From Actinomycetota bacterium (GTDB taxonomy: Bacteria; Actinomycetota; Acidimicrobiia; Spongiisociales; ZC4RG35), in the NCBI GenBank assembly GCA_022615295.1, contig JAKEHF010000091.1, forward strand, positions 1-15,191: 15,191 bases of DNA, written 5' to 3'. How positions within the stretch are numbered: position 1 is the first letter of the stretch; each line of letters begins with the position of its first letter. The notes under the pieces are model-generated. The model made no database searches, was not told where the DNA came from, and was given only the letters and a program-made list of their open reading frames with translations. This document shows, one piece after another, positions 7,101 to 14,879 of the stretch. The position numbers and the translations under genes were made by a program.

Positions 7101-10100
7101 CGAGACCTTCGTCACCGCCCAGGACAACTGGCTTCCCCCGGACAACTACCAGCAGGATCTGGGACAGGTCGCCCATCGCACTTCTCCCACCAACATCGGG
7201 CTCTATCTGCTCGCCGTGCTGTCGGCACGTGAGTTCGGCTGGATCGGCACCGGGGAGATGTTGACCCGACTGGAAGCCACGCTGTCGACTCTCGATCGTC
7301 TGGAACGCTGCAACGGGCACTTCCTCAACTGGTACGACACCACCACCGGAGACCCCTTGTCACCCCGCTACGTGTCCACCGTGGACAGCGGCAACCTTGC
7401 CGGCCATCTCTTAGCCGTGGCACAGGGCTGTGAGCGTCTTCGGCGTCTCCGGCCGGGCCCCGAGGTCGCAGCCGGCATCCGAGATGCGGCCTTGCTCGTG
7501 CGCGACGCCGCCGATCATCTCGCCGTGGCCTCCGACATGGAGGTGGTCGCCCCACGGGAGCTGGATCAGGTCATGGACAGGTTCCTGGCCATGCTCGTCC
7601 CGGAGACGATCGTCACCCCGGGTCGCCTCGTCGAGACCCTGGCCGAAGCCGAGAACGTGGCGGACATCGCCCGCACGCTCGCCGCCGGCGAAGGCGGCGA
7701 GGAGCTGGCAGTCAGCGCAGAGGCCCTCGTGTCGACGGTAAGCGGCCATCTCCACGACCAAGAGTTGTCCGCGGATGCCACTGGCCTGGAGAGTCTCTCC
7801 GACCGTCTCGCCGCCATCGCCGAGCGGACCGCCCGCCTCGCAGCGGAGATGGACTTCACCTTCCTCATGGACACCGACAACAAGCTGTTGTCGGTCGGCT
7901 ACAGGGTCGCAGAGAACACCCTCGATGAGAGTCACTACGACCTGCTCGCATCCGAGGCCCGTCTCGCCAGCTTCGTCGGCATCGCCAAGGGCGATCTCCC
8001 TCCCAGCCACTGGTTCCGCCTCGGCCGGTCGATGACACCCATGGGAGTGGACGCCGCCCTGATCTCATGGTCGGGCTCGATGTTCGAGTATCTGATGCCA
8101 CTGCTGGTCATGCGCTCCCCACCCGAGAGCATCCTCGACACCACCTATCGGGCGGTGGTGAGACGCCAGATCGAGTACGGGAGGGAGCGACGGGTCCCTT
8201 GGGGAGTCTCCGAGGCGGCCTACGCCGCGCGGGATATCCATCTGGTCCACCAATACCGGGCGTTTGGTGTCCCCGGGCTCGGTTTCGAGCGGGGTCTGAG
8301 CGAGGACCTGGTGGTGGCCCCCTACGCCACCATGCTGGCGGCCATGGTCGAGCGCCGGGAGGCGGTCGACAACCTGAAGCGGCTCGACGGGCTGGGAGCG
8401 ATGGGCAGCTACGGCTACTACGAGGCCCTCGACTTCACACCCGGCCGCTTGCCGGAGGATGGGGACGTCGTGGTGGTGCGTGCCTACATGGCCCATCATC
8501 AGGCGATGTCGTTGGTGTCGCTGGCCAACGTCATCTTCGACGGTCTCGTCAGGGATCTCTTCCATGTCGACCCCTCGGTCCGGGCCGCCGAGCTGCTCCT
8601 CCACGAGAGGGTTCCCCGTGACGTGGAGGTGGCGCGACCCCGCGCCGAGGAGGTAGCCGAGTCGGCCCGTCCCCTGGAGGAGCCAAAGGGTGCCGTCCGG
8701 CGCATCGCCACCCCGCACGGCCCGGTCCCGGCAACCCACGCCCTCTCCAACGGCCGTCTCAGCACGGTCATCACCGCGGCCGGCTCCGGCTACACACAGT
8801 GGCGGGGGCTGGCGGTCAACCGATGGCGGGAGGACACCACCCGGGACAACTTCGGGAGCTTCTTCTTCATTCGGGACGGGTCGGGGCGTACCTGGTCGGC
8901 GGGATACCAACCCACCCTCGCCGAGCCCGACTCCTACCAAGTTGCCTACAGCGAGGACAAGGCGGAGATCTCACGACGCGACGGTGGTCTCGCCACGAGG
9001 CTGACCGTCGTGGTGTCCGAGGAGGACGACGCCGAGGTGCGACGGGTGAGCCTCACGAATCTGGGCACCGCGGCACGGGAGGTGGAGGTCACCTCGTATG
9101 CCGAGCTGGTCCTGGCATCCGCCCGGTCCGACTCGGCCCATCCGGCCTTCTCCAATCTCTTCGTGCAGACCGAGGCGGTGGCCGGGCGCGATGCCCTCCT
9201 CGCCAGCCGCCGTCCCCGATCGGCCGACGAGGAGACGATGTGGGCGGGTCATGTCGTGGCGGTGACAGGCGAGGTTGTGGGTGGGGTCCAGTACGAGACG
9301 GATCGGGCGCGGGTCCTTGGACGGGGAAACCAGGTCCACCGTGCCGCGGCGGTCGACCGTCCCCTGTCGAACACGGTGGGCCGGGTGCTCGACCCGGTGT
9401 TCAGCCTGCGACGAAAGGTGCGCATACAACCGGGGGCCACCGCCCACCTCGATTTCACCACCGCGGTGGCCGGCAGTCGGGACGAGATCCTCGACCTTGT
9501 CGACAAGTTCTCAGACCAGACGGCGTTTGAGCGGTCATCGACGCTGGCCTGGACCCAGGCTCAGGTTCGTCTCCATCACCTCGGCATCGACCGAGAGCAG
9601 GCGCATGTGTTCCAACGTCTCGCCGGAACCCTCATCTACTCCGATCCGGTATTGCGGGCCGCCCCCAGCCAGGACGGCCTGTTGGTGAGTCGGGGTGCGC
9701 TCTGGAGACACGGGATCTCGGGGGATCTCCCCATCGTCCTGGTTCGCATCGACCAGCCCGAGGAGCGGGGGCTGGTCCGCGACCTGCTCCGCGCCAAGGA
9801 GTACTGGCGGCTCAAGGGGCTGAGTGCCGACCTGGTGATCGTCAACGAGACACCCGGCTCCTATGCCCAGGATCTCAAGCAGTCCATCGAAGAGCTGATC
9901 CGGGAGAGCGGACATCTTGTCGGTCAGGTACCCGACGGCGGCGTGTTCGTCATCGATGGTCCCATGCTCCCCGTCGAGGATCGGGTTGCCCTCCAATCGG
10001 CGGCGCGGGCGGTGTTGCTCAGTCGTCACGGCACCCTGGCGGATCAGCTCGGTCGCCGGCCGCCCGTGGAGTTGGCGCCAACGCCCCGACTCCCCGCGCC

Positions 10101-10899
10101 CGCGCCCGAGATCGGCGACACGCAACCACGTCCGGATCGCGAGTTCCACAATGGTCTCGGCGGCTTCGCCAGAGATGGCGCCGAGTATGTGGTGGTGTTG
10201 GGGGAGGGCCAGTGGACGCCGACCCCGTGGGTCAACGTGGTCGCCAACTCCGGGTTCGGATTCTGTGTCTCCGAGTCGGGAGCGGGCTACACGTGGGCGC
10301 AGAACAGCCGGGAGAATCAGCTGACTCCATGGTCGAACGATCCCGTGTCCGACCGTCCCGGCGAGGCGCTCTATGTCCGTGACGAGGAGACCGGGGAGGT
10401 GTGGGGACCGACCGCACTCCCGATCAGGGACCAGCACACCCCCTACCTGGCCCGTCACGGTGCCGGCTTCTCCGAATTCGAGCACACCTCCCGGGGAATC
10501 GCCCTCCATCTGCATCAGACGGTGCCGGTAGAGGACCCGGTCAAGATCTCCCGGCTGCGGATCCGCAACCTCACCCCCCGACGCCGTCGTCTTTCGGTCA
10601 CCGCCTATGCGGAGTGGGTGCTGGGGACTACCAGGTCGGTGCTGCCCATACAGTCGCGACTCAGCTCGATGAGGAGACCGGCGCCATCCTGGCCCGCAAC
10701 CCTTGGAACATCGACTTTGGAGATCGGGTGGCCTTTGCCGACCTCGGTGACGGGGAGGTCACGTTCACCGCCGACCGCGCCGCCTTCCTGGGCAGGTACG
10801 GCAGTGTCGACGATCCCGCGGCGTTACGGCCCAGCGGGAGATTGTCAGGTGAGGTCGGGGTGGGCCTTGACGCCTGCGCGGCCATCCAACGGGCGGTGA
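4120..10899 (+). CDS. ndvB: Cyclic beta-1,2-glucan synthase, N-terminal part (frame broken near 10626)
   Basis: Inner-membrane enzyme that builds cyclic beta-1,2-glucan from UDP-glucose. Residues 1-395 match the conserved NdvB N-terminus (PRVYGIAWAYVAHLDSR, TIGELWAIPITLRL). Six membrane segments lie near 398-417, 424-447, 799-816, 822-837, 925-942 and 945-965. Between the pairs sits the GT84 transferase: DWSD (513-516), DAD (612-614), a HDLFE segment (725-729) and RxxRW (757-761). Residues about 1000-1490 are the glycoamylase-like cyclisation domain (GH189 type; SWSGSMFEYL, AYMAHHQAM). Residues 1530-1825 and from 2009 are GT36/GH94-type beta domains. Homology ends at Gly2169 (GGG, 10624-10626); the last 90 codons are out of frame. 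GTG 4120 is the first start after a stop at 4096 and has no Shine-Dalgarno. With the downstream part the protein is about 2808 aa, close to rhizobial NdvB. No ndvA-like exporter is in view. Confidence 0.93.
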   Translation: MVSTRGSGFELVDEPIRAELFSVERLEQHAHTLAEAQVLSGRRGRLRPISRRLVDNGEVLLSVYRELSKAIREEALLTPAAEWLVDNFHLVESQIREIRENLPPTYYRELPKLEGGHLAGYPRVYGIAWAYVAHLDSRFDPEALRRFVNAYQEVDALTIGELWAIPITLRLILIENMRRMAEAIVRARRLRREADVIADGLLGIGGSKPEESKGALDRYGSDQLPQPFAVQLLQRLRDQDPETTPGLTWLLTRLAAMGISPDEVVNETHRRQAATNVTVRNIVTSFRHINFFDWADFVEEVSLVDRALAAGSAYSGMSFDTRDRYRHVIEDLSKGSGVFELEVAETTLRLAGVQLEDRRQSDPGFYLIAEGRTLLEAQIGFRLRPGLVVSRFVRRHGTAVYLTSVALVTALALALPLLTIEPGPLRWLLAFLALIPASDIGVVLVNRAIAALTHPEQLPSLALPHGPTPELRALVAIPVLLTRPDQVEELVERLEVHYLANPEGALHFALVSDWSDAERPEIEGDIELLAASAEGVAELNTKHGPAPGGADRFLLLHRRRVFNPGQDRYMGWERKRGKLHELNRLLRGATDTTFITHDSVVPEGVRYVITLDADSRLPPGAATRLVATIAHPLNRARVDEPLGRVVEGYGILQPRVTAFLRSGGISFFQRVFFPPAGIDPYAAAVSDLYQDLFGEGSYAGKGIYEVDAFEAALEGRIRENTLLSHDLFEGSFARAGLVSNVEVFEEFPSHYEVSLSREHRWVRGDWQLLPWIIGMHGPLPPVARLKMADNLRRSLSGPAALFTLLASFILPGVPHWPWTGFILLALALPGLLPLLERVIPRRTTTPGSVRLRRWGTDAWRALARTLLQAAFLAHRALNLTDGIVVTLWRLGVTRRGLLTWVTAEEAERRFGLGRAGFIERMSPSMVVGVAGTIAAAIVKPGALAAAVAWSGMWVVAPFLAHRVSIPRPIRVVDPPSVQERETLRLTARRTWRYFETFVTAQDNWLPPDNYQQDLGQVAHRTSPTNIGLYLLAVLSAREFGWIGTGEMLTRLEATLSTLDRLERCNGHFLNWYDTTTGDPLSPRYVSTVDSGNLAGHLLAVAQGCERLRRLRPGPEVAAGIRDAALLVRDAADHLAVASDMEVVAPRELDQVMDRFLAMLVPETIVTPGRLVETLAEAENVADIARTLAAGEGGEELAVSAEALVSTVSGHLHDQELSADATGLESLSDRLAAIAERTARLAAEMDFTFLMDTDNKLLSVGYRVAENTLDESHYDLLASEARLASFVGIAKGDLPPSHWFRLGRSMTPMGVDAALISWSGSMFEYLMPLLVMRSPPESILDTTYRAVVRRQIEYGRERRVPWGVSEAAYAARDIHLVHQYRAFGVPGLGFERGLSEDLVVAPYATMLAAMVERREAVDNLKRLDGLGAMGSYGYYEALDFTPGRLPEDGDVVVVRAYMAHHQAMSLVSLANVIFDGLVRDLFHVDPSVRAAELLLHERVPRDVEVARPRAEEVAESARPLEEPKGAVRRIATPHGPVPATHALSNGRLSTVITAAGSGYTQWRGLAVNRWREDTTRDNFGSFFFIRDGSGRTWSAGYQPTLAEPDSYQVAYSEDKAEISRRDGGLATRLTVVVSEEDDAEVRRVSLTNLGTAAREVEVTSYAELVLASARSDSAHPAFSNLFVQTEAVAGRDALLASRRPRSADEETMWAGHVVAVTGEVVGGVQYETDRARVLGRGNQVHRAAAVDRPLSNTVGRVLDPVFSLRRKVRIQPGATAHLDFTTAVAGSRDEILDLVDKFSDQTAFERSSTLAWTQAQVRLHHLGIDREQAHVFQRLAGTLIYSDPVLRAAPSQDGLLVSRGALWRHGISGDLPIVLVRIDQPEERGLVRDLLRAKEYWRLKGLSADLVIVNETPGSYAQDLKQSIEELIRESGHLVGQVPDGGVFVIDGPMLPVEDRVALQSAARAVLLSRHGTLADQLGRRPPVELAPTPRLPAPAPEIGDTQPRPDREFHNGLGGFARDGAEYVVVLGEGQWTPTPWVNVVANSGFGFCVSESGAGYTWAQNSRENQLTPWSNDPVSDRPGEALYVRDEETGEVWGPTALPIRDQHTPYLARHGAGFSEFEHTSRGIALHLHQTVPVEDPVKISRLRIRNLTPRRRRLSVTAYAEWVLGTTRSVLPIQSRLSSMRRPAPSWPATLGTSTLEIGWPLPTSVTGRSRSPPTAPPSWAGTAVSTIPRRYGPAGDCQVRSGWALTPARPSNGR
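10611..10632 (+). other. -1 frame change at GGGG run inside ndvB
   Basis: Coding passes from 'AYAEWVLG' in the upstream frame to 'DYQVGAAHTVATQ' in the -1 frame at CTG GGG ACT. The tetra-G at 10623-10626 lets a GGG-reading tRNA re-pair perfectly one base back; equally, one missing G in a five-G run would restore the frame. GGAG at 10611-10614, nine bases before the slip codon, resembles the upstream Shine-Dalgarno stimulators of bacterial -1 frameshifting, but it falls on codons of a family-conserved Glu-Trp. A simple one-base deletion, real or artefactual, is the default reading. Confidence 0.85.
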
Positions 10900-12545
10900 C
10901 CGTCGCCCCGGGCGAAGTGGTCGAGGTGGTCTTCCTGCTCGGTCAGGCCCGCGACCCAGCCGAGGCACGGGCCCTGATCCAGCGTTACCGCCGAACCGAC
11001 CCCGAGGTGGTTCGCGCCGAGGTGGCGACCCGCTGGGAGCAGATCCTTGGCACCGTCAGAGTGAAGACCCCCGATCGGTCCTTCGACCTGATGATCAACC
11101 AATGGCTGCTCTACCAGGCCCTGGCTTGCCGGGTGTGGGCCCGGTCGGCGTTCTACCAGTCGGGTGGGGCCTTCGGCTTCCGCGACCAACTCCAGGACGT
11201 CATGGCGCTGGTCACCCCACTGCGGGACCTCACGAGAGAGCACTTGATGAGGGCCGCCGGGCATCAGTTCGAGGATGGCGACGTCCTCCACTGGTGGCAC
11301 GAACCGACCGGGAAGGGGGTGAGAACCAGGATCTCCGATGACTACCTGTGGCTGCCCTACGCCGTGGCCCATTATGTCGAGGTGACCGGTGACCGGGGGA
11401 TCCTCGATCAGAGGGCGCCATACCTGCGCGGGGTTGAGCTCCCATCAGACCGGGACGACATGTACCTCACCCCGGAGCGATCCCCACGTGATGGAACCCT
11501 GTTCGACCATTGCAGCCTGGCCATCGATCGCGCCCTGTCGAGGTTGGGGAGCCGGGGCCTTCCCCTGATCGGCACCGGCGATTGGAACGACGGATTCAAC
11601 CGGGTGGGTCGCGAGGGGAGAGGGGAGAGCGTCTGGTTGGGATGGTTCCTCGAGGCGAATCTGAGCCGGTTCGCCGACATAGCGGAGGGGAGGGGCGAGG
11701 GTGCCATTGCGGCAAGATGGCGGGAAGGGGCGCTGCGTCTCCGGGAGAGTCTTGAGGCCCAGGCATGGGATGGTGACTGGTACCGGCGGGCCTTCTTCGA
11801 TGATGGGACCCCCCTTGGCTCCTCGGTCAGCCCCGAGTGTCGGATCGACTCGATCGCCCAGTCATGGTCGGTGATCCATGGTGGGGCACGACCCGGTAGG
11901 GCCCGGCGGGCGATGGAGTCGGTGGAGGAGTATCTGGTGCATCATGGCGACGGCCTGGTGCGTCTGTTCACACCTCCCTTCGACCTCTGGGACGTCGACC
12001 CCGGGTACATCAAGGGGTATCTCCCCGGTGTGCGCGAGAACGGCGGCCAATACACCCACGCCGCCATCTGGTGTGTGATCGCCTTCGCCACCCTGGGTGA
12101 CGGTGATAGGACCGGAGAGCTGTTCGGCCTGCTCAACCCGATCAACCATGCCAGCACCAGGGCGGGGATCCACCGCTATCGGGTTGAGCCCTATGTGGCG
12201 GCGGCGGACGTCTACTCGGAGGCACCCCACGTGGGCCGTGGCGGCTGGACCTGGTATACGGGGTCGGCGGGCTGGATGTATCGAGCCGGCGTCGAGTGGA
12301 TCCTCGGCTTCCGTCTTCGTGGAGCCCAACTGGTCATCGACCCATGCATCCCCCGGGCCTGGCCAGGTTTCGAGATCGCCTTCCGCTACCACTCCTCCCT
12401 CTACGAGATCAAAGTCGGCAACCCCAATGCGGTCACCAAAGGTGTTGTCGGTCTGACCCTCGACGAGACCACCTTGGACCCCGGTTCGGGGTTGGATCTG
12501 GTCGACGATGGGTCAACACACCACGTGGGCGTGACGCTGGGCTGA
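10626..12545 (+). CDS. ndvB: Cyclic beta-1,2-glucan synthase, C-terminal GH94 phosphorylase part
   Basis: This continues the same protein in the -1 frame, about 639 codons (restored residues 2170-2808), with stop TGA at 12543-12545. It completes the GH94 beta domain (ETGAILARNPWN) and carries the (alpha/alpha)6 catalytic domain: WLLYQALACRVWARSAFYQ, GFRDQLQD (about 2350-2358), and the GDWNDG motif with Asp at restored positions 2488 and 2491, where GH94 enzymes keep their catalytic acid. Further family blocks are GVRENGGQYTHAAIW and GGWTWYTGSAGWMYR. In studied Cgs proteins this domain trims the linear glucan by phosphorolysis and so sets ring size. The frame stays open upstream to 10401, but the residues before 10626 are not homologous and duplicate the upstream frame. 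No convincing independent start is seen, so translation on its own is doubtful. Confidence 0.92.
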   Translation, partial: DYQVGAAHTVATQLDEETGAILARNPWNIDFGDRVAFADLGDGEVTFTADRAAFLGRYGSVDDPAALRPSGRLSGEVGVGLDACAAIQRAVTVAPGEVVEVVFLLGQARDPAEARALIQRYRRTDPEVVRAEVATRWEQILGTVRVKTPDRSFDLMINQWLLYQALACRVWARSAFYQSGGAFGFRDQLQDVMALVTPLRDLTREHLMRAAGHQFEDGDVLHWWHEPTGKGVRTRISDDYLWLPYAVAHYVEVTGDRGILDQRAPYLRGVELPSDRDDMYLTPERSPRDGTLFDHCSLAIDRALSRLGSRGLPLIGTGDWNDGFNRVGREGRGESVWLGWFLEANLSRFADIAEGRGEGAIAARWREGALRLRESLEAQAWDGDWYRRAFFDDGTPLGSSVSPECRIDSIAQSWSVIHGGARPGRARRAMESVEEYLVHHGDGLVRLFTPPFDLWDVDPGYIKGYLPGVRENGGQYTHAAIWCVIAFATLGDGDRTGELFGLLNPINHASTRAGIHRYRVEPYVAAADVYSEAPHVGRGGWTWYTGSAGWMYRAGVEWILGFRLRGAQLVIDPCIPRAWPGFEIAFRYHSSLYEIKVGNPNAVTKGVVGLTLDETTLDPGSGLDLVDDGSTHHVGVTLG

Positions 12546-12547
12546 GT

Positions 12548-12580
12548 CCGGGGGGTCGGGGGGCCCGCACCCGGTCCCGG
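12548..12580 (+). terminator. GC-rich hairpin after ndvB, possible terminator
   Basis: CCGGGG-gg-TCGGG pairs with CCCGG-TCCCGG: 11 base pairs, two of them G-T wobbles, with a two-base bulge and a 9-base loop, two bases after the stop codon. No T tract follows, so termination would be inefficient or factor-aided. Confidence 0.4.
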
Positions 12581-12597
12581 CGTTCCGAACCCACTCG

Positions 12598-12617
12598 ATT
12601 TGAGCGCACGCTCAAAT
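12598..12617. promoter_or_regulatory. Perfect palindromic operator before fadE5
   Basis: ATTTGAGCGCACGCTCAAAT: two 9-base arms with a CA centre and no mismatch. Size and symmetry are those of TetR-family operators. It abuts a -10-like TATGCT (12618-12623) and so would block RNA polymerase when occupied. This fits repression of fatty-acid oxidation genes by TetR-type acyl-CoA sensors, which is common in actinobacteria. The repressor is not identified. Confidence 0.65.
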
Positions 12618-12623
12618 TATGCT
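12618..12623 (+). promoter_or_regulatory. Candidate -10 element of fadE5
   Basis: TATGCT (TANNNT) lies eight bases before the ATG at 12632 and directly after the palindrome. A transcript starting here would be leaderless or nearly so. Only GGGG, touching the ATG, resembles a ribosome binding site. Confidence 0.4.
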
Positions 12624-12631
12624 GGTCGGGG

Positions 12632-14425
12632 ATGAGCCACTACCGGTCGAATCTCCGTGACATCGAGTTCAACCTGTTCGAGGTGCTCCGTGTCCATGAA
12701 TATCTCACCGAGGACCTCTGGCCGGGGGTCGACCGGGGAACCATCGATGACATCCTCGTCGAGATCGAGAGACTGGCCACCGAGGACTACGCCGCCTCAT
12801 ATGTCGACCAGGACCGGATCCCTCTCGAGCTGGTCGACGGTGAGGTCCGTCTCCCGGAGTCGGTGAAGAAGAGCGTCCGAGCCTTCCAGGAGGGGGGTTG
12901 GTCGAGTCTGGGGCTGCCGGTCGAGATGGGTGGGTCCCCGGTGCCCGCCACAGTGGGTTGGGCGTTGTCGGAGATGCTCCTTGCCGCCAACACCACCGTC
13001 CAGTTCTACGCGGGTGGTGCGTTGTTCGCCCGTGTGCTCTTCGAGGAGGGCACCGAGTCCCAGAAGGACCTGGCACGCCTCTGGGTGGACCGCAACTGGG
13101 CGGGGACCATGGTGCTCACCGAGCCCGACGCAGGGTCCGATGTGGGTGCCTCTACCACCAAGGCCATCGACCAGGGCGACGGGACCTGGCACATCGAGGG
13201 GGTGAAGAGATTCATCACCGGAGGTGAGCACGACGCGGCCGAGAACATCGTCCATCTCGTCCTCGCCAGACCCGAAGGGGCCGGGCCCGGCACCAAGGGT
13301 CTCTCGCTGTTCGCGGTCCCCAAGGTCCTGGTGAATCCCGACGGAACGCTGGGGCGCCGCAACGGCGTCTACGCCACCAACCTCGAGAAGAAGATGGGGC
13401 TCAAGGGGTCGACCACCTGCGAGCTCACCTTTGGCGTCGATGAGCCTGCGGTGGGATACCTGGTGGGGGATCGTCACGACGGCATCCGCCAGATGTTCAG
13501 GGTCATCGAGTATGCGCGGATGCTCATCGGGACCAAGGCCATGGGCACTCTGAGCACCGGTTATCTGAACGCCCTCGACTACGCCAAGACACGGGTCCAG
13601 GGTCCCGATCTGGCCGAGGCCACCGACAAGACCGCCTCACGTGTCCCGATCATCGCTCACCCCAACGTGCGCCGGATGCTGATGATGCAGAAGGGATGGG
13701 CCGAGGGGTTGCGGGCCCTGGTGCTCTACACCGCCTGGGTGCAGGACCAGGCGCGCCTCCATCCCGAGGACGACACCTGGGAGCGTCGCAACGACCTCCT
13801 CCTCCCACTTGTCAAGGGTTACTCCTCGGAGAAGGCCTACTCCCTCCTCGCCACCTCGCTGCAGGTCTTCGGTGGGTCCGGGTACACCCAGGACTATCCG
13901 ATCGAGCAGTACATCAGGGACGCCAAGATCGACACCATCTACGAGGGGACAACCGGCATCCAGGCGTTGGACCTCTTCTTCCGCAAGATCGCCCGCGACC
14001 AGGGGGCGGCGTTGTCGGCGATGGCCGCCGAGATCACCCAGTTCGTCAAGGGTGGTGCCGACAACGACCCGCTGGCCGCCGAACGGGAAACGCTGGGGAA
14101 GGCCCTCGACGACGTCCAGGCTCATCTCGGTGCCATGGTGGGCCATCTCATGCGTCATCTCGGCGGGGTCAGGGACGAGATCTATCTGGTGGGTCTCCAC
14201 GCCACCCCGTTGCTCGAGTCGATGGCCGAGGTGGTGGTCGCCTGGCAGCTTCTCCGTCAGGCCGAGGTGGCGGTTGCCAAGACCGGCGACGACCCCTTCT
14301 ACCAGGGGAAGATGGAGTCCATGCGGTGGGTGCTCGCCGAGATCGCACCCAGGGTCGAGGCGCGTCGTCGCGCCGCCGAGACCGAGGACGGGCATCTCAT
14401 GCGTGTTCCGGTCGAGGCCTTCTGA
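12632..14425 (+). CDS. fadE5: FadE5-like acyl-CoA dehydrogenase
   Basis: 597-aa flavoprotein that introduces the alpha,beta double bond in acyl-CoA, the first step of beta-oxidation, passing electrons to ETF. It belongs to the long (about 600 aa) subfamily with extra N- and C-terminal domains, and resembles mycobacterial FadE5 throughout, starting with the shared MSHY-SN-RD-FNLFEV opening, which fixes the start at 12632. Visible marks are the flavin-side TEPDAGSDVG (about 163-172), HIEGVKRFITGG, KKMGLKGSTTCEL, the FAD/dimer block VFGGSGYTQDYPIEQYIRD, and IYEGTTGIQ with the catalytic base Glu438. Studied FadE5 accepts a wide range of acyl chain lengths. Control is probably through the palindrome at 12598-12617. 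The frame is open back to 12296, but that part overlaps ndvB and is not homologous. Confidence 0.96.
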   Translation: MSHYRSNLRDIEFNLFEVLRVHEYLTEDLWPGVDRGTIDDILVEIERLATEDYAASYVDQDRIPLELVDGEVRLPESVKKSVRAFQEGGWSSLGLPVEMGGSPVPATVGWALSEMLLAANTTVQFYAGGALFARVLFEEGTESQKDLARLWVDRNWAGTMVLTEPDAGSDVGASTTKAIDQGDGTWHIEGVKRFITGGEHDAAENIVHLVLARPEGAGPGTKGLSLFAVPKVLVNPDGTLGRRNGVYATNLEKKMGLKGSTTCELTFGVDEPAVGYLVGDRHDGIRQMFRVIEYARMLIGTKAMGTLSTGYLNALDYAKTRVQGPDLAEATDKTASRVPIIAHPNVRRMLMMQKGWAEGLRALVLYTAWVQDQARLHPEDDTWERRNDLLLPLVKGYSSEKAYSLLATSLQVFGGSGYTQDYPIEQYIRDAKIDTIYEGTTGIQALDLFFRKIARDQGAALSAMAAEITQFVKGGADNDPLAAERETLGKALDDVQAHLGAMVGHLMRHLGGVRDEIYLVGLHATPLLESMAEVVVAWQLLRQAEVAVAKTGDDPFYQGKMESMRWVLAEIAPRVEARRRAAETEDGHLMRVPVEAF

Positions 14426-14447
14426 ACGGGTACTTTGGGCCCGGCAC

Positions 14448-14879
14448 ATGTCGCCGGCAGCCCTCATCGCCTTTGTCGCCCTGCTTGTCGGGCTGCTGCT
14501 CCTCGTGGTCGCCATGATCGTCTGGCAGGAGGCGAGACGGCGCCCCTCCTATGAGCCGCTCGAGTACGTGGTCGAGGATGCGGTCAAGCATGTGATGACG
14601 GGTCTTTCCACCACATCCGGTCTGCGGAGAGCCGACGTGAGACGGATCCTGGAATGGGAGGTCTTCTATCTCCAGGGTCTAGCCCAGAAGAACCGGCGCA
14701 ATCCGGTGGAGACCGTCGCCGGGGGTCACCAAGCGTCGATCGAGTACATCGCAAGCCAGATCGAAGCAACTCATCGGGTGTCCTACTCTCATGACCAAAT
14801 CGGAGAAGTGCTGCGTCTCGAGGCCGACTATCTGAAGGCGATCGGGGCGGTGGGAGAGCCAGTGGAGGAAGAGGAATGA
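14448..14879 (+). CDS. Single-pass membrane protein of unknown function (143 aa)
   Basis: I do not recognise this family. Residues 4-25 are one strong hydrophobic segment (ALIAFVALLVGLLLLVVAMIVW), followed by Arg residues (QEARRR), so the rest is predicted to be cytoplasmic. Residues 36-135 look helical and contain a conserved-looking block, GLRRADVRRILEWEVFYLQGLA, then a HQASIEYIASQIE block and an acidic tail (EPVEEEE). The start ATG lies 22 bases after the fadE5 stop and has no Shine-Dalgarno; TACTTT at 14431-14436 could be a -10 for a separate short-leader transcript. CCGGC/GCCGG arms around the ATG could form a hairpin over the start. The stop overlaps the next gene's start in ATGA, so the two proteins probably work together. 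Confidence 0.82.
   Translation: MSPAALIAFVALLVGLLLLVVAMIVWQEARRRPSYEPLEYVVEDAVKHVMTGLSTTSGLRRADVRRILEWEVFYLQGLAQKNRRNPVETVAGGHQASIEYIASQIEATHRVSYSHDQIGEVLRLEADYLKAIGAVGEPVEEEE

Noticed and set aside
8065..8940. 291-codon minus-strand frame opposite ndvB
   Set aside because: It lies opposite the conserved cyclisation domain, shows His/Gly/Pro-rich shadow composition and has no family motif.
10401..10625. Open frame upstream of the GH94 part, giving a start at 10401
   Set aside because: Its residues are Pro/Arg-rich shadow sequence, while the other frame keeps clear ndvB homology up to 10626.
12549..12563. G-rich run as a possible G-quadruplex
   Set aside because: There are only two G tracts separated by two bases, and the bases are better explained by pairing in the hairpin 12548-12580.
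12296..12631. Long N-terminal extension of the acyl-CoA dehydrogenase
   Set aside because: It overlaps the real ndvB end, spans the operator palindrome, and FadE5 relatives begin at the MSHY start at 12632.
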